Part shown: one piece after another, positions 26,767 to 35,759 of the stretch
Layout: the number at the start of each line of letters is the position of its first letter
Position numbering within the stretch: the first letter of the stretch is position 1
NCBI GenBank assembly: GCA_020073605.1
Contig: JAIQEW010000001.1
Span: forward strand, 124,001 to 188,000
DNA from: Terriglobia bacterium
Lineage (GTDB): Bacteria; Acidobacteriota; Terriglobia; Acidiferrales; UBA7541
DNA length: 64,000 nt
Direction: 5' to 3'
Notes under the pieces: generated by a model
Seen by the model: the letters and a program-made list of their open reading frames with translations, nothing else
The model's database searches: none
Told to the model about the DNA's origin: nothing
Position numbers and translations under genes: made by a program

Positions 26767-29681
26767 GCTTTCCCCACGAGCACGGGATCCACAACGCGTT
26801 GCAGTTGCTTGAACAAGGCCTCCTGCCACTGCTCCTGCTTGTAAAGAAGCACGGAGCTGTTCGCCTCAAGGTAGAGCTTTTCGTCGGGAGTCAAATCCTT
26901 GCTCGTCAGGATAAAGACGGGGAGATCGGCCGTCCGGGAGCCGACTCGCCACTCGGCGAGCAGTTGAAATCCGCTGACTTTCGGCAGGATCAGGTCGAGG
27001 ATGATCAGCTCGGGCAGCGATTGGGCAACGCGGGCGCGAGCTTCCTCGCCGTCGGCCGCAGTATCCACGAAATACCCGCGCTGCAAGAGAGATTCGGCGA
27101 TGAACTCGCGCGTGGGGGCGTGATCTTCGATCACCAAGATCGAATGCTTTTCAGGAGTGCCGGATCGCTGCACGCAGCGTTCGACGGCGGACAGCAGCAC
27201 CGGCTTCTCCACAGGCTTGACGATATATTCATCCGCGCCGAGCAACGCACCAGTAGGCTTTTGATCGACGATCGACACAACGATCACGGGGATGCGCGCC
27301 GTGCGCGGATCGGATTTCAGGTTGGTCAACACTTCCCAGCCGTTGATCGGTTTCATGATGATGTCGATGGTCACGGCGGCGGGCTGCAACTTGGCGGCGA
27401 CATCGACGGCGAACTTCGGGTTGTCGCACAGCGTCACATCGTAGCCGCTGGAAACGAGCTGCGTCTCAAGGAGGGTTGCAGACGCACGGTCGTCCTCAAC
27501 GACCAGGATTCTCGGCGCCTGGCTGGCGCCCGACTTCGATGCGCTCTTTTGGTCGCGGCCAACGCAGGACGGAACAAGAGGTAGGGTGAAGTAGAATGCG
27601 CTGCCCGAGCCCGGCTCGCTTTCGAGACCGAGCTTCCCACCGTGCAGTTCGACGAGCCTTTGCGTGATGGCCAAGCCCAAGCCGGTGCCCTCCACGGCCT
27701 GATCCGTGCGGCTGATTCTGTAGAAAGCATCGAAAATTCGCTTTTGTTCCTCCGGAGGAATGCCGGGGCCCGAATCGCGAACCTCGATGCGCACCGAGTC
27801 ACCAACTGCCTTGGCCGCCAGCTCGATCTTCCCGCCTTGAGGGGTGAATTTGATCGCGTTTCCGAGCAGATTCATCAAGATCTGCTTCAACCGCGTGGAA
27901 TCCGCCCGGACGCTCAAATCCGGCGCAGGATGCTTCACGAGCGTCTGCGACTTCGGGCCTGCAAGAGGAATCAGGGTGTCGATTGCTTCCGCAAAAGTGG
28001 TGTCGAGCCGCACCGTCTCAAGCGCCAACTGGAGGCGCCCGGCCTCGATTTTGGAAAGATCGAGAATGTCGTTGATGAGGCGGAGCAGATGCTTTCCGCC
28101 GGAGTGGATGTGGTTGAGGTATCGCCGCTGGCGGTCATTGATCGGGCCGTAGCGCTCCTCGCCAAGCAGATCGGAGAATCCGAGGACCGCGTTGAGCGGA
28201 GTCCGGAGCTCGTGGCTCATCGTGGAGAGGAATTGGTCCTTGAACTTGTTGGACCGTTCGGCTTCTTCTTTCGCGCGCACGAGCGCTTCTCTCGTCGCTT
28301 TCCGCTCGGTAACGTCGCGGGCCATCGCATAGATCTGGCCGTTGACGAGCGGCGTCGCATTCCACATGAGCCATCGATAGGAGCCGTCCTTGCACCGATA
28401 ACGGTTCTCAAATTCGATCACCGTGCCCCCGTGGCTCTGGATTTCGCCTTCCTTGGACGTCGCCTCGCGGTCGTCCGGATGAATGAAATCCAGATAGGGC
28501 TTTGCGAGGATCTCCTGCGTCGTCCAGCCGAGCACTTTCTCCCAGGCTGGATTGATTCGCTTGAAGTACCCGTCGGCGCCGGCGATGCACAGGAGATCAA
28601 TCGAAAGATTGAAGTGATTGTCCAGCTCTTCGCGGGCCCGGCTCGCCTCGGCGATCTTCTCTTCCAGGTCGCGGTTCAGAGCTTGATTCCTGGCCAGGAG
28701 CCGGGTTTGGCGGCGCATCAGGAGAGCAGCGAAAGCGGCGGTCGCAAGATAGATCAGCAGCAGGTAGATGGTCATCGAGCGAAATTGATTGTGCAAATGC
28801 GCGGCGGGAGTCAGAGCCTGGCTCACCGGGCGTTCGTAAAGCGCCGCCCAGCCCAACCGCGGGATCGGCGCGAATCCGACGAATCGATTCTGGCCGTCGA
28901 TCGCGGCTTTGTCGCTGCCTTCCGCGCCCGCTAGCGCGCGGCCAACTAAACCGTATGCGGCGATGCTCACTGGCCCGCTCTGCGACTGAATCTCAGGCGA
29001 CGCGGCCACTACACCGTGCTGGTCCACAATGACGAACCCTTCCCATCCGCCTTGCTCGATTGCGGTGAACTTCGCAGCCAACTGGGCCAGGCTGTAGGTG
29101 GCCATGAGAATTCCGGCAGGGTTGCCCTGGTCGTCGCGAATCGGAACGGCCACGGCAACAACGAGAGGATTTGAGCCCGCCGCCGTGCGATAAACTTCCG
29201 ACACGTAAGGCTGCCAGTGCGCGGCGACTCCGCGATACCAGTCCCTGTAGGCGAAATTTTGGCCCACAATCGGGTCAGAGGGCACTATCGCACGAAGGGT
29301 GCCGTCCGTGTCATAGGCGCTCGCAAACAGGAACGCAGGCTCGAACTTGCGCGCTTCCTGAAGCTGGCTGTTGATGGAAGGAAGGTCGCGGCGGGCCCAG
29401 TCGCGGCGCAGCGCGGAGCGGTCGGCAATCGACGTGAGGATCGTTTCGGCCGACGTGAGGTTCTGGTCCACCATCGCCGCAAGGGTGCGGGCCCGGACGA
29501 GGTCGTCCTGTAATTCCCTCTTCTCGACTTCATTCGCTGACTGCAGGTACATCCAATAGGTTCCACCCATCAGCGGCAAGGCGAAAAGGAGCAGCAAAGC
29601 AACGAGAAGCCAGGCTTTGCGTCCGCCGCTGTCAGGGAGCCTATGGGCAGGGGTTGGCGTCTTCTCTTTCGCGGTGGACAT
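26763..29681 (-). CDS. Membrane hybrid sensor kinase (Cache-PAS-HisKA-HATPase-REC-REC)
   Basis: The 972-residue protein starts at ATG 29681 (AAAGGAT upstream). It has TM1 (~residues 19-40), an extracytoplasmic dCache-like sensor (~45-290), TM2 (~302-320), a PAS domain, the dimerisation/phosphoacceptor motif SHELRTPL with His490, and an HATPase with N box LLGNAIKFTPQGG and G boxes DSGPGIPPEEQ and GTGLGLAITQRLV. Two receivers follow with phospho-acceptors near Asp773 and Asp896. The frame continues further upstream, but that part overlaps the intergenic region and lacks family likeness. It heads a kinase/receiver/receiver-PilZ operon. The sensed ligand is unknown. Confidence 0.94.
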   Translation of the reverse strand: MSTAKEKTPTPAHRLPDSGGRKAWLLVALLLLFALPLMGGTYWMYLQSANEVEKRELQDDLVRARTLAAMVDQNLTSAETILTSIADRSALRRDWARRDLPSINSQLQEARKFEPAFLFASAYDTDGTLRAIVPSDPIVGQNFAYRDWYRGVAAHWQPYVSEVYRTAAGSNPLVVAVAVPIRDDQGNPAGILMATYSLAQLAAKFTAIEQGGWEGFVIVDQHGVVAASPEIQSQSGPVSIAAYGLVGRALAGAEGSDKAAIDGQNRFVGFAPIPRLGWAALYERPVSQALTPAAHLHNQFRSMTIYLLLIYLATAAFAALLMRRQTRLLARNQALNRDLEEKIAEASRAREELDNHFNLSIDLLCIAGADGYFKRINPAWEKVLGWTTQEILAKPYLDFIHPDDREATSKEGEIQSHGGTVIEFENRYRCKDGSYRWLMWNATPLVNGQIYAMARDVTERKATREALVRAKEEAERSNKFKDQFLSTMSHELRTPLNAVLGFSDLLGEERYGPINDRQRRYLNHIHSGGKHLLRLINDILDLSKIEAGRLQLALETVRLDTTFAEAIDTLIPLAGPKSQTLVKHPAPDLSVRADSTRLKQILMNLLGNAIKFTPQGGKIELAAKAVGDSVRIEVRDSGPGIPPEEQKRIFDAFYRISRTDQAVEGTGLGLAITQRLVELHGGKLGLESEPGSGSAFYFTLPLVPSCVGRDQKSASKSGASQAPRILVVEDDRASATLLETQLVSSGYDVTLCDNPKFAVDVAAKLQPAAVTIDIIMKPINGWEVLTNLKSDPRTARIPVIVVSIVDQKPTGALLGADEYIVKPVEKPVLLSAVERCVQRSGTPEKHSILVIEDHAPTREFIAESLLQRGYFVDTAADGEEARARVAQSLPELIILDLILPKVSGFQLLAEWRVGSRTADLPVFILTSKDLTPDEKLYLEANSSVLLYKQEQWQEALFKQLQRVVDPVLVGKA

Positions 29682-29961
29682 GAAATCCTTTGGCGGGGCG
29701 CTCCCACATTGGCTCAAGAATGGGGCGGTGCCTGGTGGCGCCCAGTGGATCTTCGAACGATCCAACCGGTCAATTTTAGAGGCTTGACAGCCGGACCGCC
29801 GCTTTAGTTCGCGGCCAATACTACGATGAGTTAACCCCGGCCCCCGGCCTCCGGCTCTAGACTCCAGATATGGCAGGGCCATAGCTCCCGCTCGGATCAA
29901 TCGGCCATCCTCTGTGGCGCGGCGCGACACAAGTCCGGTAGAATGCCGCAGGAGATTTCCG

Positions 29962-31134
29962 ATGCCCTCATTCCCTGGAGTGGATTTCCTCGATTTCGAT
30001 TCCCTGCTCAGCGACGAAGAAAAGCTCTCCCGGCAGACCGCGCGGCAGTTTGTGGACGAGCAGGTGCTACCGGTGATCGTCCGGCACGAACGGGAGGGAA
30101 CGTTTCCCATGGAGCTCGTGGCGCAGATGGGCGAGCTGGGATTTTTCGGCGCGTCACTTTCCGGATACGGCTGCGCGGGCATGTCCAACGTGGAATACGG
30201 ATTAGTGATGCAGGAACTCGAGCGGGGCGATTCCGGAGTGCGCAGCTTCGCCTCGGTGCAGTCGGGGCTGGTGATGTACCCGATCCACGCGTTCGGCTCG
30301 GACGCGCAGAAGGAAAAGTGGCTGCCCGCCCTCCAGCAAGGGAAAGCGATCGGCTGCTTTGGGCTGACGGAGCCGCAGTTCGGATCGAACGCCGGGGGAA
30401 TGCTCGCGCGCGCGGTGAAGAAGGGCGGCAGCTACGTCCTCAACGGCGAGAAGATGTGGATCACGAACGGATCGATCGCCGACGTCGCCGTGGTTTGGGC
30501 GAAATGCGAGGACGACAAGATCCGCGGCTTTCTGATCGAGAAGGGCACGCCCGGATTCAAGGCCTGGACGGTGCACGGGAAACATTCTCTCCGCGCTTCG
30601 GTGACTGCGGGCCTGGCGATGACGGACTGCACCATCCCGGCGGAAAACGTGCTGCCGGGAGTCGAGGGGCTGAAGGGGCCGCTCTCCTGCCTCAATCAGG
30701 CGCGCTACGGCATCGGGTGGGGCGCAATCGGGGCGGCGATGGCGTGCTACGACACCGCGCTCAGCTACGCGAAGCAGCGCAAGCAGTTTGCCGATCGGCC
30801 CATCGCTTCACACCAGCTCGTCCAGGAAAAGCTGGTCTGGATGATCACGGAGATCACGAAAGCACAGTTCCTGGCGCTACAGGTGGGACGGCTGAAGGAT
30901 TTGGGACGCGCCCATCCCTCGCACATCTCAATGCTCAAGATGAACAACGTGTGGATGGCGCGTGAGACGGCGCGGATGGCGCGGGAAATCCTGGGCGCCA
31001 ACGGGATCGTGGAGGACTACTGCATCATGCGCCACATGAACAACCTCGAGTCGGTGTTCACCTACGAGGGGACGCACGACATCCACAAGCTCATCATCGG
31101 CGAACGCATCACGGGAATTTCGGCCTTCGTGTAG
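29962..31134 (+). CDS. Acyl-CoA dehydrogenase, glutaryl-CoA dehydrogenase-like
   Basis: The 390-residue flavoprotein has the acyl-CoA dehydrogenase fold with GCFGLTEPQFGSNAGG and KMWITNGSIADVAVVWAK, and the catalytic-base region YEGTHDIHKLIIGERITG near the C-terminus. The RSFASVQSGLVMYPIHAFGS segment and ESVFTYEGTHDIH are closest, as I remember the family, to glutaryl-CoA dehydrogenases, which oxidise and decarboxylate glutaryl-CoA. ATG 29962 has AGGAG eight bases upstream. It stands alone, so the assignment to lysine/tryptophan degradation is tentative. Confidence 0.87.
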   Translation: MPSFPGVDFLDFDSLLSDEEKLSRQTARQFVDEQVLPVIVRHEREGTFPMELVAQMGELGFFGASLSGYGCAGMSNVEYGLVMQELERGDSGVRSFASVQSGLVMYPIHAFGSDAQKEKWLPALQQGKAIGCFGLTEPQFGSNAGGMLARAVKKGGSYVLNGEKMWITNGSIADVAVVWAKCEDDKIRGFLIEKGTPGFKAWTVHGKHSLRASVTAGLAMTDCTIPAENVLPGVEGLKGPLSCLNQARYGIGWGAIGAAMACYDTALSYAKQRKQFADRPIASHQLVQEKLVWMITEITKAQFLALQVGRLKDLGRAHPSHISMLKMNNVWMARETARMAREILGANGIVEDYCIMRHMNNLESVFTYEGTHDIHKLIIGERITGISAFV

Positions 31135-31397
31135 AACGCATTTGTGAGTGAGTCAGTTTCCGATAACCCAACTAACCGGGAGTTAGCCGAGCTGCCTTCC
31201 TCTTCTTGATTACTTCCGGGTACGCCGTGACCCGACCGGAATCCGTCGCAAGCGTCACTGGAGCTCGCAACTTCCCAGACCCGGACTTCTGGGGAGTCAG
31301 CGAGATTTCCACTTGTCCGATTGCCGCTGTCGGCTCAATCGGGCACTCGCCTCAAATGGGTGCGCGCCGAGATGATGGAAAGCGATTGCAGACGGCG

Positions 31398-31823
31398 CTA
31401 TTTCTTCATTAGTCCGAGCCGGATCGGGAGCAGCGCCCGAAGGCGTTCATCCCGCAGCCAGATTCCCAACCAGGCAATCATGCTGGTCGAGAGCGGGACC
31501 GTTACCGGATAGTAGTATCCAATGCGGGTATAGGAGGCGATGGCTCCGCCGAGATAACCGGTGAGAATAACCGCCCCCAGAACCGCGGTGGGCGGAAAGA
31601 TGAACAGGATGATGGCGCCCAGTTGCAGGCATGCGAGGAGCGTCAGGGCGCTATCCGGCCAGCCGATTTGCGCAAACATTTTAAGATAACCGGGGTTGTG
31701 GGTCAGCTTCCAGTGAGCGCTCATCCCTACAACGAAAACGGGCCAGAGCGAAACCGCCCAGCCAGCCCACACCAGCCAGCGCTTCCAATTCGGTTCACGT
31801 ACGGGAACATCGACGGCATTCAT
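31398..31823 (-). CDS. DoxX-like membrane protein
   Basis: The 141-residue protein has four transmembrane helices with a DoxX-like pattern: WLVWAGWAVSLWPVFVVGMS, the ALTLLACLQLGAIILFIF helix, TAVLGAVILTGYLGGAIASY and VPLSTSMIAWLGIWL. The family is linked to quinol or thiol chemistry in some members, but most are uncharacterised. GGAG lies upstream of the ATG. No neighbour explains its role. Confidence 0.8.
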   Translation of the reverse strand: MNAVDVPVREPNWKRWLVWAGWAVSLWPVFVVGMSAHWKLTHNPGYLKMFAQIGWPDSALTLLACLQLGAIILFIFPPTAVLGAVILTGYLGGAIASYTRIGYYYPVTVPLSTSMIAWLGIWLRDERLRALLPIRLGLMKK

Positions 31824-32069
31824 GTGTTCGTCTCCTTTGGCGCGCTGTGGTGCGGGCCGTCCCGAGCAGTGCCGCCCGTGTAGAATCCCGGATCCGGCAC
31901 ACCGCTCGGGCAGTGCGACTCGAATCGTATAGCCGGCGCATTATATGCGAAAACCTTCGCGCATGGCTCCCGCCTCTCTTGATAAACTCAACGTCCGGCG
32001 CGTGCCGGGCTCGCTCTGTATCCGCAGGTCAGAACGAAAATCCCGGCTTACTGCGAAGGGGGAACGCAA

Positions 32070-32588
32070 ATGGCTTCCATGGTTGATTCGCTATTCGATC
32101 AGTATGAACGCGGCCGTATGACACGGCGGAATCTTGTCCAGGCGCTGGCGGCATTGGTCTTGCCGGCGAGGATCCTGGCGCAGGATGCCGCCCCGGCTCC
32201 CGCTCCGATTGTTCGCGGCCTGGGCGTCAACCACGTCGGGCTCACGGTGAGCGATATTGAGCGTTCCTTTGCTTTCTATCAGAAGTTATTCGGAGTCACA
32301 AAAGGCTGGCCGGCAACGAACGCAGGGACGGGTATTCACCTGGATTTGCCGGACGGGTATATCAGCGTCGATTCAGTGGCCGAAAAAAAGGGTCTGATCA
32401 CGCATTTCTCCGTGGCGATCGACCATATCGATCCCGATTCCGCAAAACGCCTGGCGGATAAGATCAACAGCGAACTGCCGGACGCCAAAGCGAGGGCTGC
32501 TTATCAGGCAAACGATGGAGTATCCACGGTCAATCTCGTCGATCCCGATGGCTTTCACGTGCAAATCTCGCCCAGAGACGGGCGCTGA
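32070..32588 (+). CDS. Exported VOC (glyoxalase-like) domain protein
   Basis: The 172-residue protein has a twin-arginine-like leader (GRMTRRNLVQALAALVLPARILAQ, residues ~15-38), then one vicinal-oxygen-chelate domain: GLGVNHVGLTVSDIERSFAFYQKLFG through DPDGFHVQISPRDG. The leading His (NHVGL) and the C-terminal PDGFHVQ region are usual metal-ligand positions. GGGGGA precedes the ATG. Known relatives include glyoxalases, dioxygenases and resistance proteins; the reaction is not predictable here. Confidence 0.85.
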   Translation: MASMVDSLFDQYERGRMTRRNLVQALAALVLPARILAQDAAPAPAPIVRGLGVNHVGLTVSDIERSFAFYQKLFGVTKGWPATNAGTGIHLDLPDGYISVDSVAEKKGLITHFSVAIDHIDPDSAKRLADKINSELPDAKARAAYQANDGVSTVNLVDPDGFHVQISPRDGR

Positions 32589-32893
32589 ACGGAGTGCCGC
32601 CTCTGGAACACTGGCCAGAAACGGGGATCTGGGAAGTTTCGGTCCGCAGCGAATCCGCCGATTCTGGACGAATGGCCGGCTGCTCGGAAGTAATTTCACG
32701 ACCAGCAACCAGCCAACCTGCGAGCGCCTGATTAACTCGCGAACCGGAAACTGACCCACGACCAAACATCTGACCGGTGGCCCGCCGGGTTCCGGCTCAC
32801 GAAATTCGCGCCGCGAGCCAACTGATTGGATTATGATACGGCCCCGGCGGAGTTCCCCGCCCGGGATTATCCAAACATCATGAAGGAGCGTCC
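32589..32893. other. 305-base gap without a recognised gene
   Basis: Between the VOC gene and glpX no convincing frame, RNA or long hairpin was seen. TATGAT at 32832-32837 may be part of the glpX promoter, with no good -35. GGAG lies just before the glpX GTG. Confidence 0.6.
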
Positions 32894-33880
32894 GTGGAGA
32901 AAGAGCTGAGCCTCGAATTCCTGCGCGTGGTGGAACGGGCGGCGATCGCGTCGGCCCGAACGATGGGGCTGGGTGACCGCCATGGGTCCGATCAAGCGGC
33001 CGTACAGGCGATGCGATCCGAAATGGATACCGTCGGGATGGACGGCACGATCGTGATCGGCGAAGGCGAACGCGACGAAGCCCCGATGCTCTACATCGGC
33101 GAGAAGGTCGGCGCCGCCTTGCACGATAAGAACCGCAAGTATCCGGCCGTGGACATCGCGGTCGATCCCCTGGAGGGCACGAATCTTTGCGCCACGGGCG
33201 AACCGAACGCCATCGTCGTGCTGGCGGCGAGCAACCGCGGGGGGCTGCTGCACGCTCCAGACCTGTACATGGAGAAGATCATCGTCGGGCCGGCGTGCAA
33301 AGGCGCGGTCGAGCTCGACGCGCCTGTGAAAGACAACCTGAAGGCGATCGCGAAACGCTTGAGCCGCGACGTGGAGGACCTCGTGGTGATCGTGCTCGAT
33401 CGCCCGCGGCACGAGAAGTTGATCGCGGACATCCGCAAGGCGGGCGCGCGCATTCGATTGATATCGGACGGAGACCTCTCGGCAGGGATCACCGCGGCCG
33501 TCTCAAACACAGGAATTCACGCCGTGATGGGGACCGGAGGCGCTCCGGAGGGCGTGCTGACCGCCGCCGCGTTGCGCTGCTTGAACGGCCAGATTCTCGG
33601 CCGCCTCGTGGTTTCAAGACCTGAACATATCGGGCGTCTCGCGGAGATGGGTGTCAAGGACCCGAGGCGAATCTACGACACGCAGGATTTGGCGCCTGGA
33701 GACAAGATTATCTTTGCATGCACCGGAGTCACCGGCGGGAACCTGCTTCGCGGCGTGCGCTTCTTCGGCGACGGCACGCGCACACAATCGTTGGTGATGA
33801 CCTACGACAACCGGCAGGTGCGATTCATCGATTCGGTGCACCTGGAAAAGGGTTCGGACGTGAAGGTGCAGTTTTACTAG
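32894..33880 (+). CDS. glpX: Class II fructose-1,6-bisphosphatase
   Basis: The 328-residue protein shows the GlpX family motifs: [31 protein letters not shown] with the metal-binding acidic residues, [13 protein letters not shown] and [13 protein letters not shown]. It hydrolyses fructose-1,6-bisphosphate in gluconeogenesis, or sedoheptulose-1,7-bisphosphate in some bacteria. The start is a GTG with GGAG six bases upstream. No class I FBPase or other gluconeogenic gene is nearby. Confidence 0.96.
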   Translation: MEKELSLEFLRVVERAAIASARTMGLGDRHGSDQAAVQAMRSEMDTVGMDGTIVIGEGERDEAPMLYIGEKVGAALHDKNRKYPAVDIAVDPLEGTNLCATGEPNAIVVLAASNRGGLLHAPDLYMEKIIVGPACKGAVELDAPVKDNLKAIAKRLSRDVEDLVVIVLDRPRHEKLIADIRKAGARIRLISDGDLSAGITAAVSNTGIHAVMGTGGAPEGVLTAAALRCLNGQILGRLVVSRPEHIGRLAEMGVKDPRRIYDTQDLAPGDKIIFACTGVTGGNLLRGVRFFGDGTRTQSLVMTYDNRQVRFIDSVHLEKGSDVKVQFY

Positions 33881-34006
33881 AGGCTGCGTCCGTGCAGCGG
33901 CATGGCGCCCGAGGCGCCCACCCCGGCATCCCGTTCGATGCCAAAGGGCGGTGCGTCCCCGCGGGCGCGGTTCAATCCGCCGTGCTTTCCTGTGTGCCGC
34001 CGAATA

Positions 34007-34660
34007 TCAGCGGTGAAGGGCCGCCGTGGCATGCCCGCCGGAGGTATGCCGGCGAGGCACGTGAGGCATCCGTTCGGCGGGCTGCGGGGCGAGCGGGCGC
34101 ACCTGATGACTGGTGCTGACGTGCTCGCTGATCGCCTGCAACCGCTTCAGAATACCCTGCCATTGGGCCCAATCGAGCTGCCGCAAGAACGGCCGGAGTC
34201 CCTGAATGAACGGGTCCTCGAGAACCGTCTCTCCGTTCGTCTCCGGAACGAAGAAGCGGTTCAGGCCGACACCCAGGGCTTCGGCAATCTTCTCGAGCGT
34301 GCCGAGGCTGGGGGTCATCTGACCGCTTTCGATGCGGGACAAATAAGAACGGGAAACGCGAGAGCGTGCCTGTAGCTGGCTCTGCGTCATGCCGCGCGAT
34401 TCACGCAATTGCCGGATGCGCTGGCCGATGTTTTCAACGGTTTCGCGATTCGGCCAGTTCTCGAACAGTTGGCGGTCGTCCCCCGGCAAATCCTGAGGCG
34501 ACGGCGTCGGAATGACGAACGTCACCTTTGGGGGCAGCAAACGCAAACAGCGTCGGCAGTTACCCGTGCGTGTACGGTATTGGACTAATCCGCATACTTG
34601 ACAGCGGATTACTTCACGATCGAGTTCCATACTGGCCGTTATGCTTTCTTTTTCCGCCAC
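34007..34660 (-). CDS. XRE family regulator with N-terminal zinc ribbon
   Basis: From GTG 34660 (GAGGAG four bases upstream) the product is 217 residues; an internal ATG at 34630 lacks a ribosome-binding site. The N-terminus has CQVC and CRRC spaced for a zinc ribbon (~residues 19-37), then a linker, then a helix-turn-helix of the lambda-Cro/XRE type (IGQRIRQLRESRGMTQSQLQ, SRSYLSRIESGQMTPS, ~90-145). The C-terminal ~75 residues show no known sensor domain. It is probably a DNA-binding regulator; targets are unknown. Confidence 0.87.
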   Translation of the reverse strand: MAEKESITASMELDREVIRCQVCGLVQYRTRTGNCRRCLRLLPPKVTFVIPTPSPQDLPGDDRQLFENWPNRETVENIGQRIRQLRESRGMTQSQLQARSRVSRSYLSRIESGQMTPSLGTLEKIAEALGVGLNRFFVPETNGETVLEDPFIQGLRPFLRQLDWAQWQGILKRLQAISEHVSTSHQVRPLAPQPAERMPHVPRRHTSGGHATAALHR

Positions 34661-34890
34661 CGGTCTCCTCGCAGACTTTTCCCGGCGATGCGAAAGGGGA
34701 GGAACGTCACTACAGGGGAAGGCAGAAACGGCGCGCGAGACATTCTCCATAGGGTGCCATTTCTTGTCAAGCCTTTTCTCTGTACTCCCCTCAGGTTATT
34801 TTAGCGCCGCCGGAGAGGGCATTACAAATCAAACAGATGGCTGCTCAGGGACGAGAGCGAGAGCGTCCTCGAGGGCTGGATGACACTGTC

Positions 34891-34919
34891 TGTCCGCCGC
34901 GCACCTCGGTCGGCGGACA
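34891..34919. repeat. Inverted repeat TGTCCGCCG / CGGCGGACA
   Basis: Perfect 9-bp arms flank an 11-base loop. The inner arms GTCCGCC/GGCGGAC are the same as in the repeat inside the Xaa-Pro aminopeptidase gene at 62189-62211, which suggests a dispersed palindrome. It is followed by TAATTT. Confidence 0.6.
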
Positions 34920-34923
34920 TAAT

Positions 34924-34950
34924 TTGCGTTCGATTTCAGTGTGCTATGAT
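34924..34950 (+). promoter_or_regulatory. Promoter with extended -10 before the LolA-like gene
   Basis: TGCTATGAT (extended -10) ends at 34950, with TTGCGT at 34924-34929 as a possible -35 (15-base spacer). The predicted start lies about 25 bases before the GTG codon. Sequence inspection only. Confidence 0.5.
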
Positions 34951-34982
34951 GAAATTCTGGTCTCCGGTACAATCAGGCTTCA

Positions 34983-35702
34983 GTGGGGGAATGGTTGATC
35001 CGAAAAAACCGTAGGATAGCGCCTGCCTTGTGGGCTGTTCTGTTGCTTGGGTGCGCGTGCGTTCCCTGCGCGCGCGGGCAGAACCGCAGTCCGTGGACTC
35101 TGGAGAGCGTTCTCGCACAGCTGGATGCCGAGGCGAAGGATTTCCACAGCCTCGCGGCGGATATCGAGCGCACCAAGGTGACGGTGGTGGTCAACGACCG
35201 CTCGACCGAAACCGGAAACATCTTCGTTCGCGGCGACAAGATGCTGCTCGAGCTGAAGGCGCCCAATCCGCGGACGATCCTGAGGACCGGCGACAGCCTC
35301 TTCATCTACAACCCCGGATTGAAGCGCGTCGAGGAATACAACCTGGGCAAGAACCGCGCGCTCGTTGATCAGTTTCTGCTGCTGGGGTTCGGCACCGAGG
35401 GCAAGGAGCTACAGAAAGGCTACCTGGTCGCGCTGCTCAAAGAAGAGAAGCTCGACGACAGGAAAACGGTCGAGCTCGAACTCACGCCAAAATCGAGCGC
35501 CGTCCGAAATCAGATCGCGAAGATTCAGATCTGGCTGGATGAATCGAGCTGGCTCCCGGTGCAACAGCAGTTCTACGAAGCCGGGTCCGGCGATTATTCG
35601 ATCGTCCGATACTCGAAAATGGTCCGCAACCCGGGCCTGCCGGACTCTCAGTTCAAGCCTCACTGGCCCAAGGGCACCCAGAAAATCAAGCCGCAGGGCT
35701 GA
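34983..35702 (+). CDS. LolA-like outer-membrane lipoprotein carrier
   Basis: The 239-residue protein has a signal peptide (residues ~1-32, ALWAVLLLGCACVPCARG) and then a LolA-type half-barrel: ESVLAQLDAEAKDFHSLAADIE, GNIFVRGDKMLLELKAPNP and SLFIYNPGLKRVEEYNLG. Proteins of this fold shuttle lipids or lipoproteins across the periplasm. The start is GTG. It is longer than E. coli LolA and has a long C-terminal part ending GTQKIKPQG. It lies far from the LolD-like ATPase at the left edge, so pairing is not implied. Confidence 0.82.
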   Translation: MGEWLIRKNRRIAPALWAVLLLGCACVPCARGQNRSPWTLESVLAQLDAEAKDFHSLAADIERTKVTVVVNDRSTETGNIFVRGDKMLLELKAPNPRTILRTGDSLFIYNPGLKRVEEYNLGKNRALVDQFLLLGFGTEGKELQKGYLVALLKEEKLDDRKTVELELTPKSSAVRNQIAKIQIWLDESSWLPVQQQFYEAGSGDYSIVRYSKMVRNPGLPDSQFKPHWPKGTQKIKPQG

Positions 35703-35759
35703 GCGGCCGCGGACGGTAGTGTGGTGATGAGCTCGGCGCGCGAAAGCGCGTGCCCGGCG

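Larger units (their letters stand above)
34661..34982. other. Divergent 322-base intergenic region with promoter and hairpin
   Basis: This gap separates the XRE regulator from the divergent LolA-like gene. It holds a 9-bp inverted repeat at 34891-34919 and a promoter at 34924-34950, listed separately. The part next to the regulator is AT-richer and could hold its own promoter. No gene was seen. Confidence 0.6.

Noticed and set aside
31206-31412. A 68-codon plus-strand frame between the acyl-CoA dehydrogenase and DoxX genes
   Set aside because: No ribosome-binding site, no domain, and low-complexity composition.
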